This document shows, piece after piece, positions 45,770 through 57,975 of a stretch of 64,000 bases of DNA. Every line of letters begins with the position of its first letter. Position 1 is the first letter of the stretch. The stretch spans positions 22,394,926 through 22,458,925 of the forward strand of contig NW_004955434.1 in NCBI RefSeq assembly GCF_000276665.1. The letters run 5' to 3'. This stretch comes from Chinchilla lanigera (lineage: Eukaryota > Chordata > Mammalia > Rodentia > Chinchillidae). A program made the translations under genes and the position numbers. The notes beneath the pieces are model-generated. The model saw nothing but the letters and a program-made list of their open reading frames with translations, made no database searches and was not told the origin of the DNA.

Positions 45770-46200
45770 GAGACCCTTGCTAGACCACAAGACAAAAGCA
45801 GGCAGGAGCGGACGAAAGAGACCGACGCAGTTTCCAAGGCCAGGTCTGTAACTGCTGTGTACATAAAGGTGAAAACTGGGAGGGCTCCTGGGACGGCAAG
45901 CCCGACCTCCCTCCGCCCCTGCACATCGTACTGCGCAGACCCCCGAGTGGCCTCTCCCGAGAACACAGGGTGAAGACTGCTCAGGCCTTGGGCTGCACCA
46001 GGAGAGTGCACGGACGGGGCTGCAAAGCCCTGCGCCGCCGGACGGTCCCCTCCAGGAACCGAGACTCCGCACCAGATGCAACCCCTGGGACGGAGGCGGG
46101 CGAGCGGCCCGGAGCGCGCAGCTGCAGATGATGAGGTCACCCGCGCATCCGGGGAAGGGATGAGTTCACGGGGTAAGGGAGAGAGCGTGTCACTTTTCTT
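45770..46200. promoter_or_regulatory. CpG island 2, candidate promoter
   Basis: CpG-dense sequence: CGGACGAAAGAGACCGACGC, GCAAAGCCCTGCGCCGCCGG ACGG, GGGACGGAGGCGGGCGAGCG GC (with a GGCGGG box near 46094) and TGAGGTCACCCGCGCATCC. The last word holds TGAGGTCA, which resembles a CRE/nuclear-receptor half-site. The flanks are CpG-poor. Open frames of 138 and 151 codons on the minus strand are GC artefacts. Gene served unknown. Confidence 0.5.
46160..46172 (+). CDS. Very short candidate first coding exon in CpG island 2
   Basis: ATG at 46160 (G at -3, A at +4) is followed after 13 nt by GTAAGG (46173), a good donor. That gives only MSSR plus one base. So short a reading is easily chance, but the ATG-donor pair at the edge of a CpG island is the arrangement expected for a first exon. 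Confidence 0.2.
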
Positions 46201-47589
46201 TTTCCTCGTTTGAAGTCACTGAGCTTAGGGGGTTCGGGAGGGAATTGTTGCGCTCACTTTATTCTTTGGGAGGCGGGTGGCTGCCCGCCAGAGGCAGCTG
46301 CACGCGGGGGTCATTTGCATTGCATGGAGTCTCTGATTTTAGAGAGAAGGTCTTCCTTTCCTTAGATCATCTGCTTCTTTAGAGTCAGGGCCGCTGCCTC
46401 ACACGGATTGTATTCACCCTTTAATCTTTTCCCCACCCTCCCTCTCCCTGACTTACTCCGCGCAGTTTAACAAGCTTCCCAGACAGGTCCAGCAGGCTCA
46501 TCCCATAGCTTTGAAAGCCAGCTGGGGACAAAGGAGGAATTATTTCTTACACTCCGTGTCCGGGTGGGTTCAGGGGAGGCAGTTTAGGAACACCCCCACA
46601 CACACCCCCGCAATCTACCCGTAGGTGCTACTCTCAGCACCTGGCTGGTGGCTAGGTCGGACCTCCTGAGCACAGTCAGGACTGCAGAACTTCCCGGCAG
46701 ACCTGCTGGGGCCCTGAGGGAGCAGGCAGCAACTCCCAGAGGGAGGAGCAGATTCTCTTTGTGTATGGGCACATTCTTGAAGTTTCACCAAGGTGATGCA
46801 GAGGCTAGAAGGGATGAAGATCTGGCTGTCCGGGGTGGGGAAAGTTGCTCTCAGTTGGAAAAAGAAAGCAAGACAGAGTGAAACAGAAGGTGGAGTGGGC
46901 GAGGGACAGGGACTTGTGGCCCTTTCTCTGCAGACAGAAGTTTATTTCTGGCCGGCACCTTGCTTACCACCGAACAAGAGCATTACAGGTTACCTTCTTT
47001 TCCAGTCTCTCCCATGAGAGGTGATTTTAACCATTACTTCAGAAACGATTCCAAACGCAGGGTGAGTGGGTCATTTCAACACCACCTTTAAAACCCAGAC
47101 TGGATCCAGGCTCCATACAAGAAACCAACGACATGAACCCATGAACTGTGAGCAGGGCACGTTAGTCGCTGCTGAGCGCCTGCATCTGAGATACAGCCTG
47201 TGTGTTACACCCGCAGCTGCTCTCCCTGCTGTCCTCGAAGCGCTGCACAATCAATAAAGCAGGCAGACGTGTGATAGCATCAGATGGACTTCACCTCTCA
47301 CCAGTAATGATTGGGAAGTTCCTGATTTTAGTTTTAATATCACTGAGAGGCGTCTTGAGGGTTTTTAAACTTTTTTAATCATTTAGAGTGGGCAAGCCTC
47401 TATGAACTATAATCCTCAATCTTTTTCTATTCACTTTGAGATTAAAGAGATGAAAAAAGAGAAAAGGTAACATCAGAGTAAAAAATATTTTCAAGGGCTA
47501 TCAGTGTCCCACACGTTCTCACATTTGCTTCATTGTGGGGATGCCGAGATCCTTCAAGTAAAACGAGAAGTACCTCTCCTCACCAGCCG
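46201..47589. other. Unassigned sequence
   Basis: No supported feature. Short frames at 46648-47017 lack domains. Confidence 0.4.
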
Positions 47590-47700
47590 GTTATTCTAGG
47601 CACTGGTTAACACTGCCACACACCTGACTTTACTTAATCTTCCTAACCTTACACTGTACATATTGTCCCCATTCTCTAGATGATCCTCAGCTCTACACAT
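47590..47700 (-). mobile_element. MIR SINE fragment
   Basis: ATTCTAGGCACTGGTTAACA, then TACTTAATCTTCCTAACCTT ACACTGTACATATTGTCCCC ATTCTCTAGATGA matches antisense MIR ('...atcctcacaacaaccctatgaggtactattattatccccattttacagatga'). Confidence 0.7.
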
Positions 47701-50348
47701 TCCAAACCTTGACTTTCCTCTACCGCCTTCATAGTCTCATAGCTAAGCTCCCTGGGACACTTGCATGTTCTGGCCTTGTTTCTGTGCATCACACTGCACG
47801 TGAGTCAGCACGCATGGCTACAGGCATGGGCCTGGAAGCCATCCTACACCAAGACGGCCAGCAAAGTAATTGTACATGGGAGTGACTTTGAGTCACATAT
47901 ATTTATTCCAGTAAGCACAAATTAAGTCTGTCTCTAACTCACTTCCTTAGCTCACTCTAACCCCATCTTGGAGAGGAAACTGGCAGAGGAGAAGTTGACA
48001 TGGACACTGCCGTCAATTCAACGGGTCTAAAATACCTCACTTTTGTAAATTGTGCAAGAAAAAAAATGCAACCATGTGAGCACATTATAGGATTGCTCTA
48101 AGGGCCTCAAAAGAAGACCAAAAGCTTACGCTTTACTAGCTTCGCGTTGAATTGGCCTCTGTCCAGGGAGGCTGCCATTGTCCAAAGATTTGGCCCTGAC
48201 TTCAGAGATTACTTCATGCTTATCTGAACAGCCTCACCAGTAGCCTCCAGACATGACTAGATTTTTGGAAATAAGCAAAGTCTTTTGGACTTTGGTGTCA
48301 TTCAGGCAATTGGTCAAGCTGTGCAGTCCTATGTGGAGGCAAAAGTGTGGAAGTTTTTTCCTGCAGTTCATTAGCTCTGAGAAGAATCCTCTGGAACTGA
48401 GCATGCACCCTGCAAACCACAAAACATGGCCCAGAGTTGTTCCAAGATCATTTAACAAAGGAGTGACAGAGTCCAGTTTGTGCCTCCTGACACCCAAAGT
48501 CTGGGCTGCAATTCAGCCAGTTGTCTGCCGCCTTCAAGAGCACAGAGACCGGAACTCAGAGCTGGAATGTCCCTTGGCTGTGTGCTCCAGACATCAGGGA
48601 TTTGCGTATCCCTGCAGCTAATGACTGTCTTTGGGAAAGGGTTTGTTTTGACCCTAACTTCATCCCATGGCATTAGTCCCACTGCATTTGTCATCTTCAG
48701 CCTCACTGAATACGGAGAAAGACAAGCTTCACCCAGCTTGCCAGAGAGGTAAATAGGTTTAAACTTCACCACAGATGGCCCCGCTGCCTGGTGCCAGATT
48801 TTCCCCAACAACTGGTGTGACTACTGACATGGCTAAGAACCACAGCTACGCCTGGCTTCTGTCCACCTCTGTGACAACAGAGACCAGGAGGGGGACAGAG
48901 GAGACAGAAAGGGCTTGACGGTGTGGAGTAAGGGCAGAGCAGAAGGCGAGTGAGAGACTGAGGAAGAAAAGACAGCCACCGTGTTACCCACTGGTAGGAG
49001 CAGCTCAGAGAAAAGGCCTGGAAACGGCTTCACTCAGTGTCGGATGTGTTTGCTTGTGTAGTGCCTGCCTCTGTCCACGGAGGACTCGGCCTCCTTTTGT
49101 GCCGAATTAGGCCTATCGGAGGCTGCAAACATGGGTCTAGAGAGAGAGGGACAAGTAACACTGTAACATTACCATTCAAAAATTGTATTCTTTCTCTTTC
49201 CCTGTGTAATCAGCCACTACTCTCCTACCGTTCACAGTTTCCCTTCCTCAGAAACATAACAGTTAGGGCAAGCAGGCCTTGGGGGTCACAGATCAGCAGC
49301 TGACTCCAGGGGGAGGAAGGACAGCAGGAAGCACAAAGAGACGGAGAGACGGAGACAGACACGGAGACACGGCTTAGCCTGCAGTCTTTGGGAAGCTGCC
49401 AGCATCTTTGTAGGCAACCAATTCCGTTCCATGACAGGCGTGTGTGCGCGTGCGTGTGTGCACACGCATGCATGTCCAGGCACAGCACATCTCTAAGCCT
49501 GGATGAACACGGAACACTCAGCTCTCCATGAATCACTGAGCTCCGTGAGGCAGCAGGGAAGCCAGCAGCAGTCATGGTCCACACGGTTACCGAGGAACTG
49601 CTGTCCTGGCCAGGTTTTGTGCTAAATGCGCCAGAGAAAGAGAGGAAGGGCTGATGACTGGTACTTGACATTTCTTTGTAGTCAGGGCCTTTTCTTCCCC
49701 TGAGGTGGGGGTTGTTGTTAGCCGAAGCTGTGTGAATCCCCTTCTGTGCAGAAACTGGACGTTCCTCTTTGAAGCCAGAGTGCCTTTGTTCTTCACCTAA
49801 GGTGGTGCTATTTTCGACAGGAGCGTTTGTATTGAAGTCTGGCCAATGCCTGCCACCCAGAATTCAGTGCGGCTGTTTGCCAGGTGGGAAAAAGCAGCTA
49901 TGGAGGGGCTGGGGAGTGGGAGTGTCAACTGTGAGTTTTGCACAGAGGAAGGATGGGGAGGATTTGCCTACATGTTAGAAGTACAGAATATAGCACTGTA
50001 AAAGACGGCTTGGGTTAGTGAGTTAGTGTTCACAATAGTTCTAGGATAGGGGAAGGAAGGAAGAAAAATGAGTCAGGTATTTTGCTGGACTATAAAAAAG
50101 AAAAGGGAGTAGAGAGTAGAAGTATGCTTACATACAAAATGTAATCGTGAATCAGCCCCTTAAGAATGTCATGAGACTTGTCTCAGTATATCACAGCAGT
50201 AGCTGCTCGTGTTTTCCCCAAACGCATTCACATTTTATTTTGTGAAGTTATTTTCAAATTTTTCATTTAGAAAAGACTCAAATGTGTTAAATACTAATTT
50301 CAATGCATTGGAATAATAGATTTTCATCTCATGCGAAGTTAGCTTTCA
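47701..50348. other. Unassigned sequence
   Basis: No repeat family or gene supported. On the minus strand TGTTGGGGAAAATCTGGCAC CAGG ends at about 48811, which has the look of an LTR start, but no matching end was found. A CpG/TG-rich simple stretch lies at 49438-49465. Confidence 0.35.
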
Positions 50349-50450
50349 GGGCCGGGGCTATAGCTCAGTGGCACAGTGCCTGCCTGGCGAGTGCAAGGTT
50401 GTGAGTTCAATTCCTGGTACAAAAAAAAAGCTACCCAAAGTTAGCTTTCA
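50336..50450 (+). mobile_element. Young ID SINE with 13-bp target duplication
   Basis: Body 50349-50430: GGGCCGGGGCTATAGCTCAG TGGCACAG, GCCTGCCTGGCGAGTGCAAG G, GTGAGTTCAATTCCTGG, then poly-A. AAGTTAGCTTTCA is identical at 50336-50348 and 50438-50450, with CTACCC between the A-tail and the right copy. Its core is close to that of the 44809 copy, so both belong to one recently active subfamily. Confidence 0.95.
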
Positions 50451-50549
50451 AAGTCTGCAAATATTTCTTACTAACAAAAATGGCTTGTATATCTTCATTC
50501 CTTTTTATATACTCCTATACCTGAATGACAATTCTTTCGTACCTATTTT

Positions 50550-50627
50550 TCCCTCCTCTCAGTGAGGGATTGAGCCTGGGGCCTAGTGCTTGCTGGGCGA
50601 GCTATCGGTGAGCTGCAGCCCAAGCCC
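50550..50627 (-). mobile_element. ID-like SINE, older and diverged
   Basis: Antisense ID-like: CAGTGAGGGATTGAGCCTGG GGCC, CTTGCTGGGCGAGCTATCGG TGAGCTGCAGCCCAAGCCC. The box A remnant is recognisable on the reverse strand. Only 120 bp from the young ID at 50349. Confidence 0.75.
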
Positions 50628-50634
50628 TTGCAGA

Positions 50635-50674
50635 GTGGTTCTCAGCCACGGCAGGGTTAGAGAACCACTGACTA
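50635..50674. mobile_element. MER5-like element reduced to its two ends
   Basis: GAGTGGTTCTCAGCC, a short middle, then GAGAACCACTGAC. The two ends are the inverted terminal repeats of a MER5-type hAT element with nearly all the interior lost. Confidence 0.6.
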
Positions 50675-52039
50675 AAAGAAGAAACAAAAAGAGATGAGGT
50701 TATCATGTGATTCTTCCTTCAGCGGCACTGCCAATCCCAGCCGTGGACAGGGCAAGGGCGGGAGCCTGTTCCTCCCTGACTATGGGGCTTACTGCCCTCC
50801 CTCTCAGCCTGGAGCCCCTTTTACCTTACTATGTGTTGTGATCTTGCTTTTGTTGTGGCAATTATACTAGTTATCATTCTTCTTATGGCAGGAAACTTGT
50901 CCAGATGGTTAGCGTGTATATTTTTTCCCAATTCAATTTCAAAGAATTGGCCTGTTGATTCAGTCCCTCTGTTCATTACAGGTGAACCTAGGCATGCACT
51001 ATAAACCTGCAGGATTTCCACGTATCTGTACAACAGACGGCTTGTAGGTCCCCTCCTTCGCTCACATTCCACGCTTCCACCACTGAAACCTGTTCTTTAG
51101 GCTGATAGCATCACATCAGCTTAATGATCTGCTATGTCTCCGGTCGGTGGCAAGGCCACCCAAGTAGGGAGAGACAGCAGCAGAGGGGACAGGGACTCGG
51201 CTCACTCCATAGCCACAGCTGCTGCTCTCACCTTGGTTGCACACCCGAGTTTGGGGCCCAGTGAGTGCCAAGTGTTAGAAATGAGCAAACACATTATTGT
51301 TATCTGGAAGAAAAGAATGAACCTCAGCCCACACTTTGGAGCAGTGATACCTTCACCATTCATACTTGCTGAGATGGCTTATGGTAGGTGTACATGAGCA
51401 GCTCGAGATGTGGTAAACCAATACTCTTTGAATATTGATTCAGCATGTATTTAGTAGAGAAAGGCAGAAACTTACGAGAAACAATAACTGTATTCAGAAT
51501 CAGATTGGCATTACTAGTTCACCCTCGATATACAAAGGAAAATGCAAGAAAATATATTGGAACAGATCAGAGTTGAAAGATAAAAAACAAATATTTTAAG
51601 CATAAATATAATGGGCTCCTCAAAGTCTACACTGGTTATTTACTTCTTTCAAACTAGAAGCCTCAGATACAGCTCACAGGGAAAGTCATCGCTCTTCATT
51701 AGCGGAAACACACGTAGTAAGAGTGACAATAAAACTTGTACAGTTATATCACAGAATGCCTGTGGGATGGAAAGCCAGTACCAGAGTTCTCATCTGCTGC
51801 TCTCAAGCACGGTAACTTATTGAACTAAAAGTTTAGTTGGAAACGTAAAGACTTGGTTGCTGTGTCTTTTCTGCAGAATTATACTTTTGCCCGATAAATG
51901 GAAGAATATACAAATAGGACCATTGTGCTTGTATTTGCCCAATACCATCACAAACTAATCACCAGAAAAGATCACATTTTATGTGAATGTTTGACAACAA
52001 AAGTGGGGTTGAAATATTCAGAGCCTTGAATAACTTTTC
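50675..52039. other. Unassigned sequence
   Basis: No supported feature. Confidence 0.4.
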
Positions 52040-52530
52040 TTTAATCTGTTGGCTCATCCTGGAGCAAGTTTGTTGTTGACACTGGGCCTCATGCGGAGCA
52101 GCATGATGAGTACAGCTGCCGGCCCCTCAGCCTATGCTGCGACGGCAGCACGGAACGGTGCCGTGGCTGTTGCATTCCTTCTGAACACACACTTGCAGAC
52201 ACATGTTTTAATTAAAAAGAAGGAAACCTGCTCCACTTAAAGAAGACAATGGCAAAGCACTCTACTAACTTCTATCATACTTGATCCTTCTGGACACATT
52301 ATTTTTTTTTAATTAGGTGCCAAATTGGGAAGAAGACACAAAGCACTTTGTAGATGGAAGTACTGTGGTTCTCTTCTGCGATGTCTTGGAGAAAGGAACT
52401 GTGACTAGAGTGAAGCTGAGTGACTTGCTTTTTCATGGAATGTCATTTTTACCTAAAAGAATGGCTCGCATAAACCTGTGCCATGCAGACTTGGGTAATG
52501 GGAGACATTTTCTAGAAAATGAGTGAAATG
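52040..52530 (+). other. Two short open frames, origin unknown
   Basis: Frames at 52049-52240 (63 codons) and 52317-52526 (69 codons) sit together on the plus strand. The first lies in a small CpG-bearing patch with repeated Ala codons (TATGCTGCGACGGCAGCACG G at 52133). Neither has a domain or a homologue I know, so they are recorded but not called genes. Confidence 0.25.
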
Positions 52531-53399
52531 AGCTACTCATTGTTTTAAACCACTCCCTTGAAAGAAAATATTTAATGGCATTTATTGTCAGTGATGAAAG
52601 CTAAATTTTCAAGCAAAAATTGGAAAATTGGAATTTATTGTGATGAGTTTGACAGTTCCGCAGTACTTCAAGACTCTTCCAGTGAGATTAGTGGTGATAT
52701 AAATGATCTTCCTCATGGTTTATGATGTTACATTATGTTATTATATTTATATTATGTTTATATTATGATTTGATGCTTTATAAGGAAATGCATCCTTATT
52801 TCAAATTATTTCAAATGACTAATGTCTGATGTTAAAAAATAATGCCTGATTAAAAGTTCCATTCAAAGCATAAGACCAGTAAATTTTGTGTGTCACAGTA
52901 CAGTACAGATGAATTCCACTGTGAATGTGGAATGTGGAATTCAGATTCCACATTACAACTAACTTTTAAGAAACTACACCTTGGCAAGATTTAGGGTAGT
53001 GTGAAAAAAAAAAACCACCGAAATTATCTAAAAAGGCTATTCAAATATTCCCACTTTTTCAAACTCCATAACTGTGTAAGGCTTGTCTCTCTCTACGTAC
53101 TTTAGTGAAAATAACATATGGCAACTGACTGAATATAGAAGCAGATATTCTGGAGAACCTAACACCCATTAAGCCCACATAAAGACTTGTGAAAAGTCTT
53201 TTAAAATAATGACACTCTTCTCATTAAATATTTATGAATATAATATTTCATGTTAACATGTAATTGCTGTATGATTTTAATTAATAATTCTTTGATATTT
53301 GTCACATAATAAATGTTGAGATGTGTAACCCTCACAAACAAAAGGATTTGGGGATCTTCAGTTATATTCCAGAAAATGAAGGAGTTTTGTGAACTGCTG
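52531..53399. other. Unassigned AT-rich sequence with a short palindrome
   Basis: No gene or named repeat supported. 52931-52954 is a palindrome: AATGTGGAAT, TCAG, ATTCCACATT (perfect 10-bp arms, 4-bp loop). Confidence 0.5.
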
Positions 53400-53575
53400 A
53401 CTTACTGTTATTCCCTTGTGTTTTACTTCTTTATGCCTTTGTCCTCCTCACTAGACTGACCTCCTTGAAGGTGAACTTGGGACCTTATTTCAATCTGTAC
53501 TATCCCCAGTACTTTATATTTAGTAGATACTAAGCAAACATTCATGGAAGGGGTGAATAAATAAATTATTCAACT
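53400..53575 (+). mobile_element. L2 LINE 3' end
   Basis: Reads like the L2 3' end in order: CTCCTCACTAGACTGACCTC CTTGAAGGTGAACTTGGGAC, CAATCTGTACTATCCCCAGT ACTTTATATTTAGTAGATAC TAAGCAAACATTCATGG, then GTGAATAAATAAA. Confidence 0.85.
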
Positions 53576-54241
53576 TTAGCATCTGAAGTTTTTCTGCATC
53601 CCATAACGCAGGTGTTGGTCTCACTGACCAAGAACTTCAGCAGTTACAGTGACCAGAGTGTAGAGAGAAACATAAAAGAAAGAGCGTGATTTTTTTCCGA
53701 CATCGAATATCATTCATGCCTTCCTCTTCTAGCCTCGCCTCTACCTGTCACTCCCTGCCTTCTGCTTTGTGACTCAGCAACAGCAAACTGCTGGCAAATC
53801 ACATCCTCATCATTATCCTGAGCACCAGACCCATGTATGCGCACATCCTTCACCGTTCCAGTTCTGAACCTTTAAGATTCGGTGCGGTGGGGAATCCATC
53901 ACCCTATCCTCTGCTACTCTGCTACTCCATGCCGATCATTGTCAGTGCGCCTGTAATACTGCCTAGTTATCTTGCAGCATGTCTGTCTTCCTTTCCTGAC
54001 TGTCTGCTCACACACATTTATACCCCCGTACCGTGCAGAGAGCATGACACTGAATGGGTGCTTTATATGTTAATTACATGAAACTGAAATGCTTTTTCAT
54101 CACGGTGTTAAAAGTTTAAGTCACGCAAGGCCCGCCCGATTTAATTTTCTTTTATTGACCTTAACATGTGCAGCCACTATGGTGGGCACTGGGTATTGCA
54201 AACATTTATATCAGTGAGCGTACAGCTTAATGAGGGAGGGA

Positions 54242-54244
<3 letters not shown>

Positions 54245-54300
<56 letters not shown>
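54245..54300. repeat. (GA)n microsatellite
   Basis: Uninterrupted GA run of about 56 bp. Confidence 0.97.
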
Positions 54301-54302
<2 letters not shown>

Positions 54303-54399
54303 AATGGGAAAATATAACAAGCAAGCTACCCAAGGCTCCAGAGGGCCCAGAAGAATCACATTCCTTTTGCAAGTATTCAGAACACCTAACCCAAGGCCT

Positions 54400-54875
54400 T
54401 TATAGGTAAATGGTCACAACTAGAGACCGTACTCATAAGTGAAATAAATCAGACCTGCATGTGCAAGCACCATGTTGTCTCACTAGTGTAAAACCTGAAA
54501 GAGTTAATTTAAACTCGGAGGTATGATAGACATTGTGAAATGATAGGAAAACACTCAAGGGTAAAGGGCAACTGGGATGTGGGAAAAGAGAAGGGAAAGA
54601 AGGGGAAATTTTGTGTATATGTATATACAGGATAGTTAACATAGTTGTTCTACTGTCTTCTATTTCTTTGCTGAAAGAAACTGTTAATGAGTCCTTGATT
54701 GATCAGTATTGCATGTCTCTATCTGTTTTCATGAGAAACCACTTTGAAGATATCAATATGTAATACAACAAGCATTGTTAATTTCCTATTGTCTGTACTG
54801 TTCTTTTGCTATTTTGTAAAAGGTTGTCTGTCTGTTAATGCTTTCTTCCTTTTATTTTTAAAATAAAAAAGAACA
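54400..54875 (+). mobile_element. L1-type 3' end with A-rich tail
   Basis: AGAGACCGTACTCATAAGTG AAATAAATCAGACC resembles the L1 ORF2 end ('...attatactaagtgaaataagccag'). The sequence then runs through a 3' UTR to TTTTAAAATAAAAAAG. The last 130 bp are homologous to 7814-7952. Confidence 0.65.
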
Positions 54876-55869
54876 TAATTCAGAACACCTACACAGCACA
54901 GCACTTGTTCAAGTAATTTATTATCCCATGTGCGCTTAATATCTTAAAAAGGGACAAGTACCTTATGTAACTACAAATCATTAGCAAGGTGAGGGAGAAA
55001 AAGTAGTGATAAGATACCATTATCAGGGATTAATTTAGATTGTTGAGAATAAAACCAGGAAAGGTATCTCAAAGGAAGTGACTTGAAATTGCTGGAGTGT
55101 AGGAATGTGCAGGTGTTAACCATAGGAGGAGTGAGACGGAACCCTGAGCAGTGGGAAAGGTTAATTAGGCCAGGTAAGCCTTAGCATGGAGCAGGCAAAT
55201 GCTGGTTGTCCTGAGCTTAGAAGGTGTAGAGGTCGAGCTGCAGGAATAGGCAAGGGACTAGGACCACACCACACAGTTGCTTGAAAAAGCCCCGAGTTAA
55301 GGTACTTCATTTTCCTTTTCTAATATGCAGGAGGACCACAGTGCTGGGTGGTCTGTATTCGTCTCACACCCGTCCTGGAGAGATAAATGGAGCCTGTTTC
55401 CTCAAGTAACTACTGCTTAGAGAGAAGTTTTCTTCAATGTATTTCTCCATCAGCGTTTTCCCTGTAGCGCACCTAAAAACTTGATTTATCATAAACTCAC
55501 CCAGAATACACACACAGTAATACAAATGTGGCATATTTAAATGCACTTTCAGAGAAACTGCTGGCAGTGATCACAAACCATAAATAAAGGAAAAACAGCC
55601 CAGCTTGGTTGCTTCCAGAAGGAGCGCACAGGCTTCCAGTCAGCCTGCTGCCCAGCAGCTGAAGCACCACTCGAGAGAGTCCCAGTAATCTCATGGGAAT
55701 AATCATCACAGGGCTGGGTCCAACTTCCACTCAGTGGCCGGCTCCTCGTGTGGCGAGGGTGCTGCCAAAGCTCAGTGGCTTTCTCCAGCTGGTTTGCTGG
55801 GGGGCAAGGAAGTAGGAACTGACCAATCAGCAACACAGGTCCAATTGGGTAAACAATGATGCGTAGTTT
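54876..55869. other. Unassigned sequence
   Basis: No supported feature. A 133-codon minus frame (55549-55950) has no domain. Confidence 0.4.
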
Positions 55870-56035
55870 CAAAGCCCAGTTAAACCACTGACTAGCTGAG
55901 ACCCACCTGCCTCTCATACCCTCTTCTGTAACATGGCAGCAGAGTAACACCTATTTTGTAAACTGTTGCGAGTATGAAATATGACCGTGTAAGTGACTGC
56001 TTAAGAAAGCATCCATTAAATATCATCCATAGCCA
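55870..56035 (+). mobile_element. MIR SINE
   Basis: AAACCACTGACTAGCTGAGA CCC, CTGCCTCTCATACCCTCTTC TGTAACATGGCAGCAGAG, GAGTATGAAATATGACCGTG TAAG and a short end match the MIR layout. Confidence 0.6.
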
Positions 56036-57689
56036 GTCAGTCAGCCAAGGCCATTTCCAGGTCTCAGCGTGTCAGGATCCATGACCAGTTTAACTGGCTA
56101 CTTTTCCTCCAACTGTAACTGTTTGGCATCTTAAGGACAAGGTTTTTATAATGAATCACCTTGCTTTTCAGCGTTCTTGCAGATAACACTTGTTTCATGA
56201 AATCTTAGCCAAGCAGCCATGCAAGAAATCTACTTGTTTTTCCCTTTCCGTATTGCTTATAACTTCTATATCCTCTAAAAATATTCTAAGAAATCCTTCT
56301 CTATGAAAATCAAAAACACAGTTCCAAAATTGCTCTTTCTTCATAGAATCTGCCAGCTGCTTCCATTACTACTCTGAATAGACAATGCAGTTTGAAGAAT
56401 CACAGTTCCCTCTTCCTGTCACTCACTACCTGCCGCAGACTGGAGGTTCCTGACCCCTATTCCTGACCCAAGAGCACTGACAAGCCCTCGTTTAACATCA
56501 AGCAACACCTTGAATCTAAACACCACTCTTGCTCACACTAACACTGGGCAAAGCATGAAGTAATCACAGACTGTGATATTTTTCCAGCCACAAGCCCCCT
56601 CAAAGTCAAATGTGCCCATGAAATAAAAGTTACTCTTTCCCACCTAATCCACAGTGGAACCAGGATCAATGGAAACCACATCAAGACTATGCTTGGTAAA
56701 AAATAAGCAAGGCTTTCAAAAGTATACATCGGGTTTAAGCATGCCTGGAATAAGAAACAACTGGGATGATATCTCCCTTGACCTTTGCATAGGGCCTTTC
56801 ACAAGATGCTCTCAATATTGCAAGTAGAAGAAAGTTCTCAGTACTTTGAAACTTTCTAAAACCTGCAGACAGTTTAACTGATGGGGTTTTGTGAACAGTT
56901 TGTTTTCAGGATTTCTAGCAAGTGTTATTTCTTCCTCAATTCCAAGAACCACATTCTTTAACATTTACATTCACATAGGGTGAACATGGCCAGCCCACCA
57001 TTGAAGGGGATAAAATACCTGATGTGGTTCTTTGAGGGACAGGTTTAACACTGTGCCCACACCCCCAGACCTAGCCCCTGGCAGGATGGCAGACAGGCGT
57101 GTGACCTCCATGAAGAAGGCTCAGTCTCACAATATTTCCAAAATATAAAAGGAATGCTAGCCACCAGAAAAGTGATTTATAACAGTGGACAAGTGGTTCT
57201 AACTAAAAATTATCTGTCGGGTGAAAGAAAGCATTGACAAAAGAGAAATATTTAGCTACCTCACATTTAAGGAAGAGATGACAAAATCATTATGCAGAAG
57301 GTTTTTATACACATGAAGGATGCCAAGTGACACAGCCATAAGCAACAAGAGAAAAAGAAAATTTTTTAGATATTCATCACAATTGTACTGTGTTCTCTGG
57401 ATTCTTCAGCTAACTTTGAACAGTCAATATATATCCTTTGGGTCTAGAATGTGTCCTGAGAGAGTCAGAACTTCAGGTCTTATAAAAACTCTGCCTGTAA
57501 CATTAAAAAGAAGAGGGAGAAAAACCCTTGCATTATTTGCATTAAACACACATCAGATTCTAGGACAGCCCTCAAAAACAGCTGCTGGTGCTACTGATGA
57601 GAAAATGGTATGCGAGGTTTTAACAAGCGTTTGATATCTTGATTGTGTTGACACTGGTATTGGTATTAGTCGAATTTTTTCTATCTTTC
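56036..57689. other. Unassigned sequence
   Basis: No supported feature. A 104-codon plus frame (57320-57634) has no known domain. Confidence 0.4.
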
Positions 57690-57975
57690 AAAAAGTCTGT
57701 TATTTTTGTGGTTATACAAATAACTCAGTGCATACTTCACATAAGGGAATCATGTAATATTTGTTTTGCTGTTACTGACATGTTTCATTTAGCATAATGT
57801 CTTTAAGGTTCATCCATGTTGTCACAAATGGCAAAATTTCCTTCTTTCTAAAGCCAGAATAGTATCGTATTATCTGCACACACCACTTCTTTGCCCATCC
57901 ATTAATCTGTCTAAGGATACCTACGATGTTTCCACATCTTGACTATTATGAATAGTGCTCCAATAAACATAGTTA
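57690..57975 (-). mobile_element. L1 ORF2 end, inverted 5' part of a twin-primed insertion
   Basis: Plus reading is antisense L1: ATTTAGCATAATGTCTTTAA GGTTCATCCATGTTGTCACA AATGGCAAAATTTCC, GCCAGAATAGTATCGTATTA TC, CTTGACTATTATGAATAGTG CTCCAATAAACATAG. The sense order matches the ORF2 C-terminal region. Confidence 0.8.

Noticed and set aside
45665..46140. Minus-strand frames of 138 and 151 codons
   Set aside because: Overlap in two phases in a GC-rich island, with no domain.
54166..54405. Arg-Glu repeat protein
   Set aside because: Translation of the (GA)n microsatellite.
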